Shown one piece after another: positions 32,600 through 43,495 of a stretch of 43,495 nt of DNA (the stretch's first letter is position 1; every line of letters starts with the position of its first letter). The stretch spans positions 1 through 43,495 of the forward strand of contig MVBO01000128.1 of the NCBI GenBank assembly GCA_002261195.1, in the 5' to 3' direction. The notes beneath the pieces are model-generated. The model worked only from the letters and a program-made list of their open reading frames with translations, ran no database searches and was not told the origin of the DNA. The DNA is from Bifiguratus adelaidae (lineage: Eukaryota; Mucoromycota; Endogonomycetes; Endogonales). The translations under genes were made by a program, and so were the position numbers.

Positions 32600-33345
32600 T
32601 TATTGAGAAGGTTGTTCCTTCTGGGCGTTTCGTTTTGCCAATAGAGACTCCAAAAGAGGGATCATCGAGTCTGGTTCATCCTTGGGTCCAAATCGTTGAA
32701 CCGGTGTACCTTCATGATCCAGCACAAACTAGACCCTGGTCAGTGGTGCTGTTGAGTCAGCCGATCTCCCAAACCTACCTTGGTGAAATTCCACTTGACG
32801 GCATCCACCAACGATCCATTGAGATGATGCTTGAGGAAGGTAAAGAGCGGATGGGCATTGGAGCCATTCACATCAACTTTTTCAAACATTTGAAACTCGA
32901 CAGGATACTGAGAGATGAATTTCTTAATGTCCTCCGGGGTACCAGGTTCTAGTCGGTGTCAGTATGGCATGTCACCCATCGGGTTGACCAAGCGAACTCA
33001 CCCTGATTGCCAAACTGGTTACAGGGAAAGCCGAGAATCCTTAGACCCTGGTCTCGGTACTTTCGATCAAGCGCGCTCAACTGTTTGTAGTTGAGCGGAG
33101 TCAAACCTCACTACACAAATCAGTCTATATTCAAGAGCAAGTAGCGACGACCTACCTTGGACGCGACGTTGACAACCACGACCACATCACCATTGTACTT
33201 GCTCATGGAGATTTCTTCTCCATCGAGCGACTTTGCAGAGTACTCGTAAAACTGTATCAAAAGTAAGCTTCACTGCAAGACTAGTCATATCACTTACCGA
33301 GCGTTTCGACGGCGTCGCCTGATTACCAAAGATTGAGCGAAACAT
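32600..33345 (-). CDS. Selenocysteine glutathione peroxidase (GPx4-like selenoprotein)
   Basis: Reduces hydroperoxides, likely with glutathione. Exons on the minus strand: 33345-33298, 33251-33156, 33110-33002, 32948-32779 and 32728-32600; total 184 codons including stop. The first codon of exon 3 is TGA, at residue 49, flanked by VVNVASK and [10 protein letters not shown], precisely the position of the catalytic Cys/Sec. The rest is intact: [15 protein letters not shown] with the tetrad Gln, KVDVNG, and KWNFTKF with the Trp and Asn, then a normal TAA stop. The segment after NQEPG ([16 protein letters not shown]) has no resolving Cys and resembles animal GPx4, not yeast thiol peroxidases. I find no splice choice that avoids the TGA. 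A recent inactivating mutation of a TGC/TGT codon is the alternative. Start region MFRSIFG; cytosolic or mitochondrial location unknown. Confidence 0.82.
33108..33110 (-). other. In-frame TGA at the active site (putative Sec codon)
   Basis: TGA read on the minus strand as the first codon after intron 2 of the glutathione peroxidase. It replaces the Cys codon found in nearly all fungal homologues, with AAG before and GGT after. TGA ends several other genes in this window, so recoding must be local, as for selenocysteine. Confidence 0.8.
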
Positions 33346-33818
33346 GCTAATCAGAGGTGTGCCACAGTGCGCAATTTATCCAGCCTTTTGAGCTTTTCTG
33401 TGATTGGATGACTGCCATTGTGTGTCTATGGAGGATTGGAGTAGCCATGGGTGGATGGAACTCAAGGTGGATGATGGTTGCTATGTGCACTGGTAGTTCC
33501 CATAGTGCCATGGCAAGGACAGGCGTATCACACTAATCTAACTTATCTTTGCAACGTCTACATCATTCCCTCCAAGCGATTGAAACTCAGTGCACCATCC
33601 CATGTCTACGCCAGCCATGCAAGGCATATGGTCTCGCCTTGATGGCTCTGGCCACAATGAACTGCTCTTGACACGCGCTTTCCTCACGGAGGATTGAAGC
33701 TTGGAACGCTTTCCATTTAAGGAAGCTCAGGTACCTAAAGGTGGAACAGAACGCTCTCTTTCACACCATCACACAGCACGATCCATAACCGAGCTTATTT
33801 GGCTCGCAACACAGCCCC
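33346..33818. promoter_or_regulatory. Divergent promoter region, GPx and kinesin
   Basis: 473 bases between two divergent genes. A CCAAT box on the minus strand (ATTGG at 33403-33407 on the plus strand) lies about 60 bases from the glutathione peroxidase ATG and is the only motif recognised. Short open frames here have no support. Confidence 0.45.
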
Positions 33819-36800
33819 ATGAGCGTCAAAGACAGAGACAAGGGGCCAGAGAGCACTTCTGTCCAAGTGGGTATGTAAGAGCCTGAGACCGTCTGTTCAG
33901 GCACGCGATAACGCGCCAATTTTATTGAACCGTGCTTTCAGCGCTTCGTATCAGGCCCTTGACCTCTTCAGACCGCAATCAACCACGCTTCTCGACCCAA
34001 AATGAACATGATATTTTGTCACAGTCCTCCGTACCTCCCTACAACAGCCTTACCGTTGTTCCTTACGGGCAACAATATACCTTTGACGCTGTTCTAGGTA
34101 CATCTGTGGGACAAGAGGAGGTATTTGAACGATGCGCCAAGGGTATGGTGGACAAGTTTGTGGAAGGTGGGTAAAGAGAGACGGTGAGATTGTGCAACGA
34201 ATTAAAAATACATTGTAGGTTACAATGTGACGATCCTAGCCTATGTGAGTGTGGAAGGCCGGCGATAGTCATGAACTTGATCATACAAATCTAATCGCAT
34301 GCCTCCCATAGGGACAAACCTCTTCCGGTAAAACATATACTATGGGAACGGCTCAAGGCGTCAAAGGGAGTAATCCACAAGATGCGGGTATCATTCCTCG
34401 CGCGATGCATCAGCTGTTTGCTGCATTACAAGCCAGTCAACCCACCAGCCCTGCCAATAGCCGACCCCACACAAGATCATCTACACCTTCCGGCATCAGA
34501 GCCCCTGGTTCTACGCTTCCGCGCGCGAATGGCATTGCTTCGCCTCCGACCCCGCGTCCCCGGAAGGCTAGCTCCAATAATCTTATCGTGAATGGCAACC
34601 ACGACGGTCCAGCCGACACGCATGCTCCCAAATATACAGTCAAGGTTTCCTTCTTAGAGTTGTACAATGAAGAGCTCGTAGATCTCTTGGCCGACAATCG
34701 CTCTCCCGAACGGCTCCCCGTCACGATCAGAGAAGACACAAAGGGGGTAATATATTGGAGTGGAGTTCGTGAGGTACCGGTAGAAGATGTAACGGACGTC
34801 CTGCATTATCTCGCTGTCGGAAGCGAAAACAGAGTTACAGGCGCTACCGACATGAACGAGAAATCATCGAGATCGCACGCGATATTTTCAGTGACACTTC
34901 GTCAGGAAAAGTGGGTATCGAATGGAACTCACGTTCGACACCAGACGAGTCCAGTTCCCAGTGCGTCTTCTCGGACTTCTGGCACCACGAAACGACCCAG
35001 CAGTTCTCTTGCTGTACGCGCTCCGGATACGGACAGCAGTGATGTTGAAGTGAGTGGTGAAAGGGTTGTGCTCACATCCAAATTTCACTTTGTGGATCTT
35101 GCGGGTAGTGAACGGGTACGTATGAGAAAACCACGCCATGGCGTATGTGTGCACGCTAACCCGAATCACCACAGCTCAAGCGTACCGCTGCCTCAGGCGA
35201 GCGTCTCAAGGAAGGTATTGCCATCAATGCCGGCTTGTCGGCGTTAGGCAACGTTATTTCTGCCTTGGGCGATCCTCATCGTAAATCGACAACCCACGTA
35301 CCGTACCGTGATTCCAAGTTGACGCGTCTCTTACAAGATTCACTGGGTGGCAATGCACAAACGTTGATGATTGCTTGCGTCTCGCCTGCTGAATATAACC
35401 TGGTGGAAACTGTGAATACCATCAAATATGCCAGCCGGGCTCGAAACATCAAGAACAAGGTGGAAAAGAATGAAGAGTGGGAGAGCGAGAACAATATTGA
35501 GGTCTTGAAGCGTATCATCGCCAAGCTGCGGCAAGAGGTCAAGGAGTTGAAGGTGGGCCATGCGAACGGCACAACGGATGGTGACGGGCACGAAAATTCC
35601 ATGCGCGAAAAGTATGTTGGCTTAGAGAAGGAATCAAACGATGCCCAGCGCATCGAGATTGAAGAGTTGCAGCATCGCCTAGAACAAGTGGAACAAGAGC
35701 ATGCCATGACTCGTAGTCAGTACCAAAAGAGCGAACGTGAGCTCAATCGACTGAAACAAGCATCTCACAATGATCAAACCGCAGGAGCTAGCTCTGAAAA
35801 TTCGGTCTTCAGCTTTCAGGAACTGGTCGAGCCGGTCATTGAAGAATACGAAAAGACCATTGCGGATCTGGACTCCAAGTTGGCCCTTACGCGTGCTGCA
35901 CTCAATCATTCGGATTCCGCGCTTCAAGAGCAGGAAGCGCTCATTCAACACAAGTCTCGTCTTCACGAAAATGACTTGGCGACAATAAGCGAACTTCAAG
36001 CACAACTTCAACGATGCGCCGAGCGAGAGTTGTCATCAGACCATTACATTGAGCAGCTGGAAGTCAAACTTGCCGCGTATACGCAAGAGAATGCTCGTGA
36101 TCAATCGCTGTTGACTGATTTGCGGGATCGTATCGCCAAATTTAAGGAAATGGACGAAAGCACGGAAAAGTATATCAAAGAGTTAGAACAGCGGGTCCAA
36201 GAGAGCGATGAAGAGCTTGGTCGCGTACAGCAGACCGTGAAAGACTCTGAGAAGGCTCTTCGTGAGACCGAGGCGAAACTGGCGGAGCTAACGAAATCAC
36301 GCAGGGTTGTCTTAGGCAACAAGCACGAGCTGGATGATCAAGCGCCAATACCCAGAGCGCAACCCGTTTCTTCAGCAACCGAATCGATTCCTGCGACTGC
36401 AACTGTGCAAGTCCCTCGATCGACTGATGTGGAAGAGGAAGTCGAGGCTAGTACGTTCGACGATGAACCTCCTGGCAGATCTGGTCGAAACACTATGGAG
36501 TTGGAGCTGCAGAGCGCTAATATCCAAGCGAAATTACTGGAGGAACTTGAGCAAAAGCATTCGAGCGCCAAGGAGCAATTGGAAATGTACATTGCCAAAA
36601 GTAAAGCGAGCGAGGAAGAGATCGCGCGACTTCAGCTTCAGCTGGAGCATACCCGCCAACATACCGCGAAATCAGAACAAATGGCGCTTGCAAAGGCACA
36701 GCAAGAAAAAGATTACGAAAATGCCAGAATGGAACTGTCCAACTTGCAGGTCAAAGTAGCAGGCATTGAACACGAAAAGGAAAAGTTATCGATACTGGTG

Positions 36801-39800
36801 CAAGATTTGCGGGCCATCATTGCCGATCAAGAATCCAGATTGAGCGCAGCAGACGCCTTGCACGCCAGTGAGCTTCTAACGCTCCGTTCATCCATGACCC
36901 GATCCGAGCGAGAACTGTCCCTATTGCAAGAGCAACACGACAAGATGGTACAAAGTTTGGATGGTGGACAGGATGCAATGAGCGACCTACCAAAGGAGTT
37001 GTCGCGCAAAGACGAACTAATTGCACAACTACAAGACAATCTCTTTGCCTTGGAGCAAGCACAAAAAGAAGAAGATGAATCCAATAAGCGGCTTGAAGCG
37101 ATTCAACAAGAGTTGACTCAATCGCGGGCAGAGCTTTCTGAGCAGGCGACCAGTGCAAAATCAATGCAGGCCATGATCAAGCAGCTCAAGAGTGAGAAGG
37201 AGTCACTCGAGAGCAACCTTTCTGCCATCGTGGAGATAAACAATATCAACGAAGGTGAACTTGTCATCATGAAAAAGCGACTAGAATTGATGACAAATCA
37301 AGCCAAAACCGAGAGTGCTTCAGTGCAGGCGAATGGCAATGCTGCCGCTTTGGCAGAGGAATTGCGATCATCCAAGTCAAAATTGTCTCAAACTCAACAG
37401 TCTTTGGATGCGTTGAAGTCCTTGCTGGAACAAAAGGAGACAGAGTGGATGCAGCGACAAAGCGACGAAAAGGATTACGCGAGCAAAGTCAGTGAACTTG
37501 AAGGAGCCCTGGCAAATGCCAAACAAGAACATCAAGCTACCGAGGCTGAACTAGCTACAACACTAGAACAGCTTGCGCAAGCAGATTCGCAAAACGCGAC
37601 CTTGACGGACAAACTTGAGCAGGAACGTCTATCTGCACAGACAACGACAGACGTCATGTTGAACTTGGAGAAGCGCATTGAGGAAGCGGATGCTGAAATC
37701 ACGAGATTGAAACAGGAGCTGTTCGCCCAAAAGCAACGGTGGGCGAAACAGACCAGCGAAATAGAGCGCAAGGAGGTTGCCATTTCTGAGCACCAAGAAC
37801 GACTAGCGAAAATCACGGCCGAGAACGACAAAAATCTCGCGTCGCTCCAGGAGCATATGCAAAAACTCGCCTCTACCGATGATCTACACCATCAACAATT
37901 CGCTACTATTAGCACACTACGAGCGGATATCGACAGGTTACAGTCACTCGCAAACTCCTTGGAAGAAGAGAAGAATGCGCATCATATGCGCATGCAAGAA
38001 GAGACGAGTCGTGTCCAAAGTGAGTTGGCCAAATGGAAGGCAGATTACAACGAGACCGAGACACAGAAGGCCGACGTGGAAAGGCAGCTACAGAATGCCG
38101 TCAAGGCTCAAGAACAAATGCAAAGCTTACTAAACCAGCTTCAACGTCAACTTAGCGATGCTGAGACGGCTGACAAGCTTAAATCTGACAGACTACATGA
38201 ATGTTTGGCTCAACTTGCGCAGGCCGAAGATCGAGGTAAAAAGGAAGCGGATCGATATCAGGAACTTGCACAGCAATTCGGCGATCTGCAACGGACATTG
38301 GACACCATGAGCAAGGAGAGCAAAGTGGCGGAAGAGACGATACAGCAATTGCAGATGAACTTGAACGTCTCCGAAAAAGAAAAGGCACGCCTTTCAGCCG
38401 TACAACAAGACCTGCAAAAGAATGAACTGGAAGCCGACCATGCGAGGTCAAGTTTGCAGAAGATCATGGATGACTTGCAAGGCGAATTACGTTCGGCTAA
38501 ACAGCAATCAGACTCTCAACAAACAGAAATTGCGACCTCGAGGAAAAGTCTACAAGCGTTGGAGAAACACCTTAGCCAAATGCAAAAGGAAAAGGAGGAC
38601 CACGAGCAGACTATTTCAACGGTGCAGCGACAACTGGACGAATCGAGGCATCAACTCACCACGCAGATAAGGGAGCGGGAACAGCACGAAGCTGGCAATT
38701 TGGAGAAAGCAAACCTCATTTCAGAATTCAAACGCACTATTTCTGTATACGAAAAAGAGATACAAAACTTACGCTCGAAAGTCACCACGCTTGAAGAAGA
38801 GAATCGCGAATTCGAAGAATTGTCTCAGACTTTGGATGACGAGGTACACCGTGTATCCTTACGTATGGAACAGACGCAAGATACGGATCGTGCAAGGATT
38901 GAGAGTCTTGAAAGCACTATAACCACAATCAAGCGCCAAAGCCTTGACAACACATCGGTTATCACGGATTTGATGAAGAAACTTGGGCAATATGAAACTG
39001 AAATGGCTGAAAAGGATGAAGCGCTCAATGAAGCAAGGCAACGTATTGCGGAGCTTTCGAAAGTCCACAATTCCACAGAGACAGCCAATGGAAACTTGCA
39101 AGCAGAGCCAAACGGTCCCACAGAAAGCAATATGGACAAAGCAAGTCTATTGCAGTCTTTGAATGAATTGAGATCTACCATTCGAAAGCAAGAGCAGATG
39201 ATCTCCGATCAAGCACAGCAGATCAGAAAATTGAAGGGAGATGTCACGCGCGACCCTGCCAGCACTACCGCGAATTTGTACGCCGCCAGTCGATCGCAGA
39301 GCGGTAGCTTGCACGCAGACCGGCTACATCCACACGGACTCGATCCTCTCCTCAGTCGCCCTCCTCCTACTCCACCGCCGTCTAATCCTGTACCACCCGC
39401 TCCCACTTCCCCCAAGGACATTGCATCGCCGGTCTTGATGTCAGCAACGCGCGATGGAACGCCTCGTACCATGTCACCGCTGGCCGGACAAAAGCAACTT
39501 CCTTCAGCCGAGTCGACCAACTCTATTGAAAGTATGCTCGCCGCATCGCGCTCTGAGTTAAAGCAGCATCAACAGGTGATTTCAAAACTTGAATCGCAGC
39601 TCAATCGATCCGAGCAACTCTGTCGAGACGCTAGAAATCAAGTGACACTGTTAGAACGTGAAAGGGATCTCATAGCCAGACAACTTTCGGAATCACAAGA
39701 TACCCCTACTAACGACAGCAAAGCGGCAGATACGGCCGTCACGGAGCTCGAAGCAGAGAAAGCACAATTGAATGCTTTGCTAGAAACGGAGCGCAAGGAG

Positions 39801-39890
39801 AGGAAGAAGGCCGAGAGAGCGCGCGCTGTCCTGGAGAATCGATTGGAGGAACTCATGTCCAGTCGAAAGGGCAAATTCATGTGTTTCTAG
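33819..39890 (+). CDS. Kinesin motor with long coiled coil (kinesin-4/Kin4-like)
   Basis: Plus-end-directed microtubule motor, probably kinesin-4 family. Five exons: 33819-33870, 33942-34166, 34219-34244, 34312-35115 and 35175-39890, giving 1940 residues. Seen: N-terminal SVQVALRIRPL, P-loop GQTSSGKT at about residue 102, switch [11 protein letters not shown], switch [37 protein letters not shown] and the motor end [14 protein letters not shown] near residue 460. Two Pro/Ser/Thr-rich insertions (about 140-215 and 300-350) enlarge the motor domain by over 100 residues. Then more than 1,200 residues of heptad-rich coiled coil, a Pro-rich linker (about 1735-1790, SRPPPTPPP) and a final short coil. 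It ends in KGKFMCF. The small exon of 26 bases lies just before the P-loop. Family assignment within kinesins is inference. Confidence 0.92.
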
Positions 39891-40088
39891 CATCTCTACA
39901 CCGCTCTTATACCCTTAGTTAGTCATATGCATTGTATTCACTTGTCTTATACCCTCTTATTACACATCAATGTCTTTAATCTCTCCATATCTTCGATTGC
40001 TTCAATCCATATGACAATTTCAATTTCCCTATTTGGTTGACCAGTGAGGTTAGCGCGGACACGACGCCTTGTCTCGTTTCTGATTGAG

Positions 40089-42106
40089 ATGGCGACTCCT
40101 ACAACTGAGAAGTTGGCCAACAAGATCAAACATACCTTTTATGACGTGGCTCAGGAAGTGGTGCGAGAAATACGAAGGTAAGGGGGAAACTACTCGTGAA
40201 GTTTCAAGGACTGTCTTGTCTGGCTCGACAACCGGCCCTGAGACTTTCTACCTGTTCGGCTCCCACCAAAACCGCCGGGGTGATGACATAGGATGATACT
40301 TCTCTAATTACACGTTTGCTCTAGTGAAAGGGAGTCCAAGTCGCATCAAATGTTGCGGGCAGCTCCTGGAAACGCAAACAGGGCAGACGCCGTCGATCAT
40401 GACATGCATACACACGGTATCGAGCACCCAGCTTCTACTGGAGTGATATATGTGATGGATAGAGCCATGGCCAATGGATTTACCTATGGCGACGACAGCT
40501 GGTAAGCGTGCACCTACTTTGAGCGAGCGAATCTCATCCTTTGGAACCCCAGGGCAAATTTCGGTCAAGGTGCACCTGAAGGTAAGCATTCTGCAACGAT
40601 GCACAGGCTGATATTATGTCTGCAGTCGGTCACATTGAAGGCTGTCGAGATAAGCCTAGCTCCATTGCCCTGCCTCTCGACGCCTTGGAGTATGCGCCAA
40701 CGGCGGGAATCAAGCCTCTGCGAGAAGCTGTTGCCAACTTGTACAACGATCTGTACCGCAAAGACAAGGTCAGCAAATATACTTACGAAAACATTTGCAT
40801 CGTTCCCGGTGGAAGAGCCGGATTGACTCGTGTCGCTGCTGCTGTTGGCGATATCAATGTTGGATACTTTCTGCCAGAAGTATGATCAATTACTGGATGG
40901 AAGCGGCTTTTTTGCTTAATTTGTCCTCCACAGTATACCGCCTATGAGCAGATGTTGGGCGTTTTCAGACGATTCTGTCCCATTCCGACAACCCTGGACG
41001 AGGAATCAAAGTATCACATTGATACAGCGACGATCCGCAAGGAGATAACTGGTCGGGGATTGGGTCTCGTCGTGGCGTCTAATCCACGTAACCCGACTGG
41101 ACAAGTCATTGAGGACGGGGAATTGCGTGATCTTGTGGCCTTAGCCAAGGAAAGGCACACCACGCTTGTCATGGATGAGTTTTATTCTGCCTATATCTAC
41201 AGTCATGATGAGGCTGAGAATGGGCGCATGGTGTCCACTTGTGAATACATTGAGGGGAAGTACTCCACAAGCGTCACCCTTGGCATGGTGTTGTAACCTT
41301 TCTATAGACGTGAACGCTGATCCAGTTATCATCATCGATGGTTTGACCAAGAATTTCCGTCTTCCGGGATGGCGTATTTGCTGGATTGTGGGACCAAAAG
41401 ACGTTATTTCGTCAATGCAATCTTGCGGTTCTTTCTTGGAAGGTACGTCTGGATTCCGCACGACTCGGCTAACTGGTACTTTCCTTCCCTTTTAGGTGGT
41501 GCAAACCATCCTTTGCAATTGGCTGCCATCCCTCTCGTGAACGCTGCTGTGTACAAGGAGGAAGCCAAGCACTTGCAGATCCATTTCCGCGCCAAACGCG
41601 ACTATGTGCTCCGTCGCCTGGAGGAAATTGGTTTCAACATCAAGGTCAAGCCAGTAGCGACATTTTATATTTGGCTTGACCTCAAGCAGCTGAAGGCTCC
41701 AGTTGATGTTGGCCTCAATTTCTTTGAGGAATGCTTGAAAGAGAAAGTGTAAGTGGATGCAGGATCCCATGATTTTACTCACGCGACGTGTGTCATCCTT
41801 TCCCATCGTTCTTATAGCATTCTCGGTAAGTAGAACTAATCAAACTACCTGATGATTTCTTGATTCTAAAAATGTGTGGCACTGCAGTTCCCGGCATCTT
41901 CTTTGACATCAACGTAAGTGTTTACGACGAGGTCTGTATCTATGTTCACCAAACTATCCCAGCCATCTCATCGACGCGAACTTTTTGAGTCCCCATGCCA
42001 CCATTTTGTCCGTTTGAGCTTTGGTCCGCCCATGCATGAACTCGAGAAAGGTCTTGAAGGCATTGCTCGCGTCGTCAAAAAGTTTGGTTTTCGCAACAAG
42101 GTCTAA
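40089..42106 (+). CDS. PLP-dependent aminotransferase (class I/II, fold type I)
   Basis: Transfers amino groups using pyridoxal phosphate; the substrate is not decided. Ten exons: 40089-40177, 40325-40501, 40553-40581, 40626-40879, 40934-41240, 41308-41442, 41496-41748, 41818-41825, 41888-41913 and 41963-42106, total 473 residues. Seen: NFGQGAPE, YAPTAGIKPLREAV, NPRNPTGQ, MDEFYSAY and the PLP lysine in DGLTKNFRLPGWR. The eighth exon is only 8 bases (V-I-L-V junction) and is needed to restore phase. The exon 5 donor is uncertain: GTGAAT at 41241 is in phase but drops six residues (CEYIE and one more) that look conserved, and no in-phase GT follows them. The first 70 residues are poorly conserved. 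Confidence 0.85.
41818..41825 (+). other. 8-base micro-exon in the aminotransferase
   Basis: CATTCTCG between acceptor TTATAG and donor GTAAGT. Joining GT + CATTCTCG + TTCCCGG reads V-I-L-V-P-G, a normal family sequence before GIFFD, and restores the frame. Skipping it would shift the frame. Confidence 0.8.
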
Positions 42107-42261
42107 CTCACTCCTGTACAATCGATGCGTACTTGTCACGCCCTAGAGGTACATAGGGTCAAAGAGCGTGTCATAAACCATCATTGGATGTCTCCAATGT
42201 CTAGCTGTCGCAAATTTTCCATCGTCTTGGGATTTCTTTGGAGTTGGCGCGCGTCTTGACC

Positions 42262-43495
42262 ATGTCGCGTTACTCGCATGGACTTTCTCGACGACAGTCC
42301 ATATATGGCACAGAAGACAGGATAGTCCTTGACATTGGCTCGCTCTACATCAAGTGCGGGCTGTCTGGAGAACCTCGACCGAGGCACATCATACCCGTAT
42401 ACGCGCAAACCGGCTTTTCAAAAGAAAAGCATGGAGCCATGCATTCGGTGGAAGGACAGGTGAGTGAGGCAAGCGAGCTGCTAGCTTGGCCTATGCTTAC
42501 AAGAACAATAGTGCAAGGAACTGTATACGACGTCACTGTTTCTACCCGATCCTTGGGAAGACGACGACTTTTCAGGTATACACGAAACTACATATACCAC
42601 CGACACGGTCACAGCTATGTCCGCCATGGAATCGGTGGAGAGTCCAACGGCGTCGCATGCAGACATACAATTCAGCAGGATAGAGACGCAATTATCGCAG
42701 TTATTGCGATCCATTTACTTTGAGTAAGTTTTCCCTTCGCGCGAGTCAGACACACGGCTGACAAAGATGCACTAGTTATCTCTTGACAGATCCAAAGAGT
42801 CGTAAAGTCACTATATGTGAATCACCGCTGCTTCCGGTGCAGCTAAAGCAACTCATCGCCAAAATCCTCTTTCAACATTTTCATGTAAGGAATGTTAATC
42901 TGTTCTTGAGCATGCTCAACTGACATGATACCATCAGGCTCCTTCTATATCCTTTGCACCCATTCATTTCCTGGCTATTTTGTCAACCGGTCGAACTACT
43001 GGCCTGGTCGTCGACGTTGGTAATTTGGAAACCATTGTCCTACCGGTAGGTCAAACTTCCACCCAAGTAGCTCACTTCCTCATGATGCGCGTAGGTTTAT
43101 CTGTCGCGTCCACTGTTTCCCTATATCAAGACATCACTATTAGCCGGAAAAGCCTTCACATTATCACTTCGACGCCTTTTGTTATCCTTTGGCCGCATCA
43201 TTCCAGATTCTAGTCTCCACTCCGAACTTGCCACGCAATATCCCCTAACGCCGAGTATCCTGACACGCAACCTTCTTGAAGACATCAAGGTTCGACTTTG
43301 CATTGTATCACCTCTGATGGCCGCAGACAAGTCAATCATGCGTGATCTCAATGAAGTCCAAATCCACCAGACCTATGCAGACCTTTCAACAGCCACGAAT
43401 ATACGCCTACAAATCACGGTCAAGGAAGACGTACTTTACGATGACCAGAAAATTCTCTCGATAGGTGATCGTGCAACACTCTTGATACCCGGTTG
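42262..43495 (+). CDS. Actin-related protein, Arp10-like (dynactin), 3' partial
   Basis: Actin-fold protein; by pattern most like Arp10/Arp11 of the dynactin pointed end, but this is moderate. Exons in the window: 42262-42459, 42512-42723, 42776-42884, 42938-43045 and 43095 to the window end, 342 codons so far. Seen: the actin phosphate-1 strand as DRIVLDIGSLYIKCGLSGE, SFAPIHFLAILSTGRTTGLVVDVG matching the actin adenosine-side strand (a degenerate GLVVDVG in place of GLVLDSG), then SRPLFPYIK. Many ATP-contact positions differ from actin, as in Arp10. The reading frame is open at position 43495, so the C-terminus is missing. Confidence 0.72.

Noticed and set aside
33108-33110. The GPx TGA as a plain stop making a pseudogene
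   Set aside because: The frame, splice sites and all downstream catalytic motifs are intact and the resolving Cys is absent. A single neutral-looking lesion exactly at the catalytic codon is less likely than Sec, though not excluded.
33102-33155. Alternative splicing of GPx intron 2 to skip the TGA
   Set aside because: The next AG (within TGAG) shifts the frame and meets a TGA at once; no other acceptor keeps the conserved GLTPLNY.
1-43495. tRNA, rRNA, transposable elements, CRISPR
   Set aside because: Scanned by eye on both strands; no T-loop-like box with a cloverleaf, no long terminal or inverted repeats with transposase, no repeat arrays.

Overview
The window looks like a piece of the nuclear genome of an early-diverging filamentous fungus, most likely Mucoromycota (inference). 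Genes are closely packed and carry many short introns, mostly 44-90 bases, with GTAAGT-type donors and CTRAC-like branch sites. Two Zn2Cys6 transcription factors point to fungi. A GDP-mannose 4,6-dehydratase gene fits the fucose-making basal fungi better than most ascomycetes. TGA is an ordinary stop in several genes (SDR, importin alpha, porin, second Zn2Cys6 factor), so the genetic code is standard. I saw no transposon, CRISPR array, rRNA or convincing tRNA gene.

Layout, left to right: a (GA)n tract and gene-poor left edge; UFD2 E4 ubiquitin ligase (+); GDP-mannose 4,6-dehydratase (+); an alpha/beta hydrolase (-) head to head with a short-chain dehydrogenase (+); three minus-strand housekeeping genes, importin alpha, mitochondrial porin and the G-patch spliceosome factor TFIP11/Ntr1; AP-2 mu (+); two unrecognised genes (a small + gene and a minus gene with one hydrophobic segment); a Zn2Cys6 factor (+); an SRPBCC-fold protein (+); 3-hydroxyisobutyryl-CoA hydrolase (+); an M16 metallopeptidase and a GNAT acetyltransferase (both -, 13 bases apart); a second Zn2Cys6 factor (+); ribosome assembly factor RSA3 (-); a glutathione peroxidase (-); a very large kinesin-4-like motor (+); a PLP aminotransferase (+); and an Arp10-like actin-related protein (+) cut by the window end.

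The most remarkable locus is the glutathione peroxidase at 32600-33345 (minus). Its otherwise intact five-exon reading frame has an in-frame TGA exactly where the catalytic Cys/Sec of the family sits (first codon of exon 3, 33108-33110). The flanking residues are conserved (ASK before, GLTPLNY after), and the frame continues through the NQEPG and WNFTKF motifs to a TAA stop. No splice choice I can find avoids the TGA. The protein also lacks the resolving cysteine of ordinary fungal thiol peroxidases and resembles animal GPx4 there. I read it as a fungal selenoprotein. The 310 bases downstream contain imperfect SECIS-like hairpins, but I could not find a textbook SECIS by eye.

The genes do not form one pathway. 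They are mostly housekeeping functions: ubiquitin chain extension, nuclear import, splicing, endocytosis, ribosome assembly, valine breakdown, transport on microtubules and dynactin. Several neighbours share short divergent promoters or nearly overlapping transcription units. Exon coordinates are hand-derived from splice signals and phase checks. In nearly every gene the exon lengths sum to a multiple of three with a family-consistent protein.
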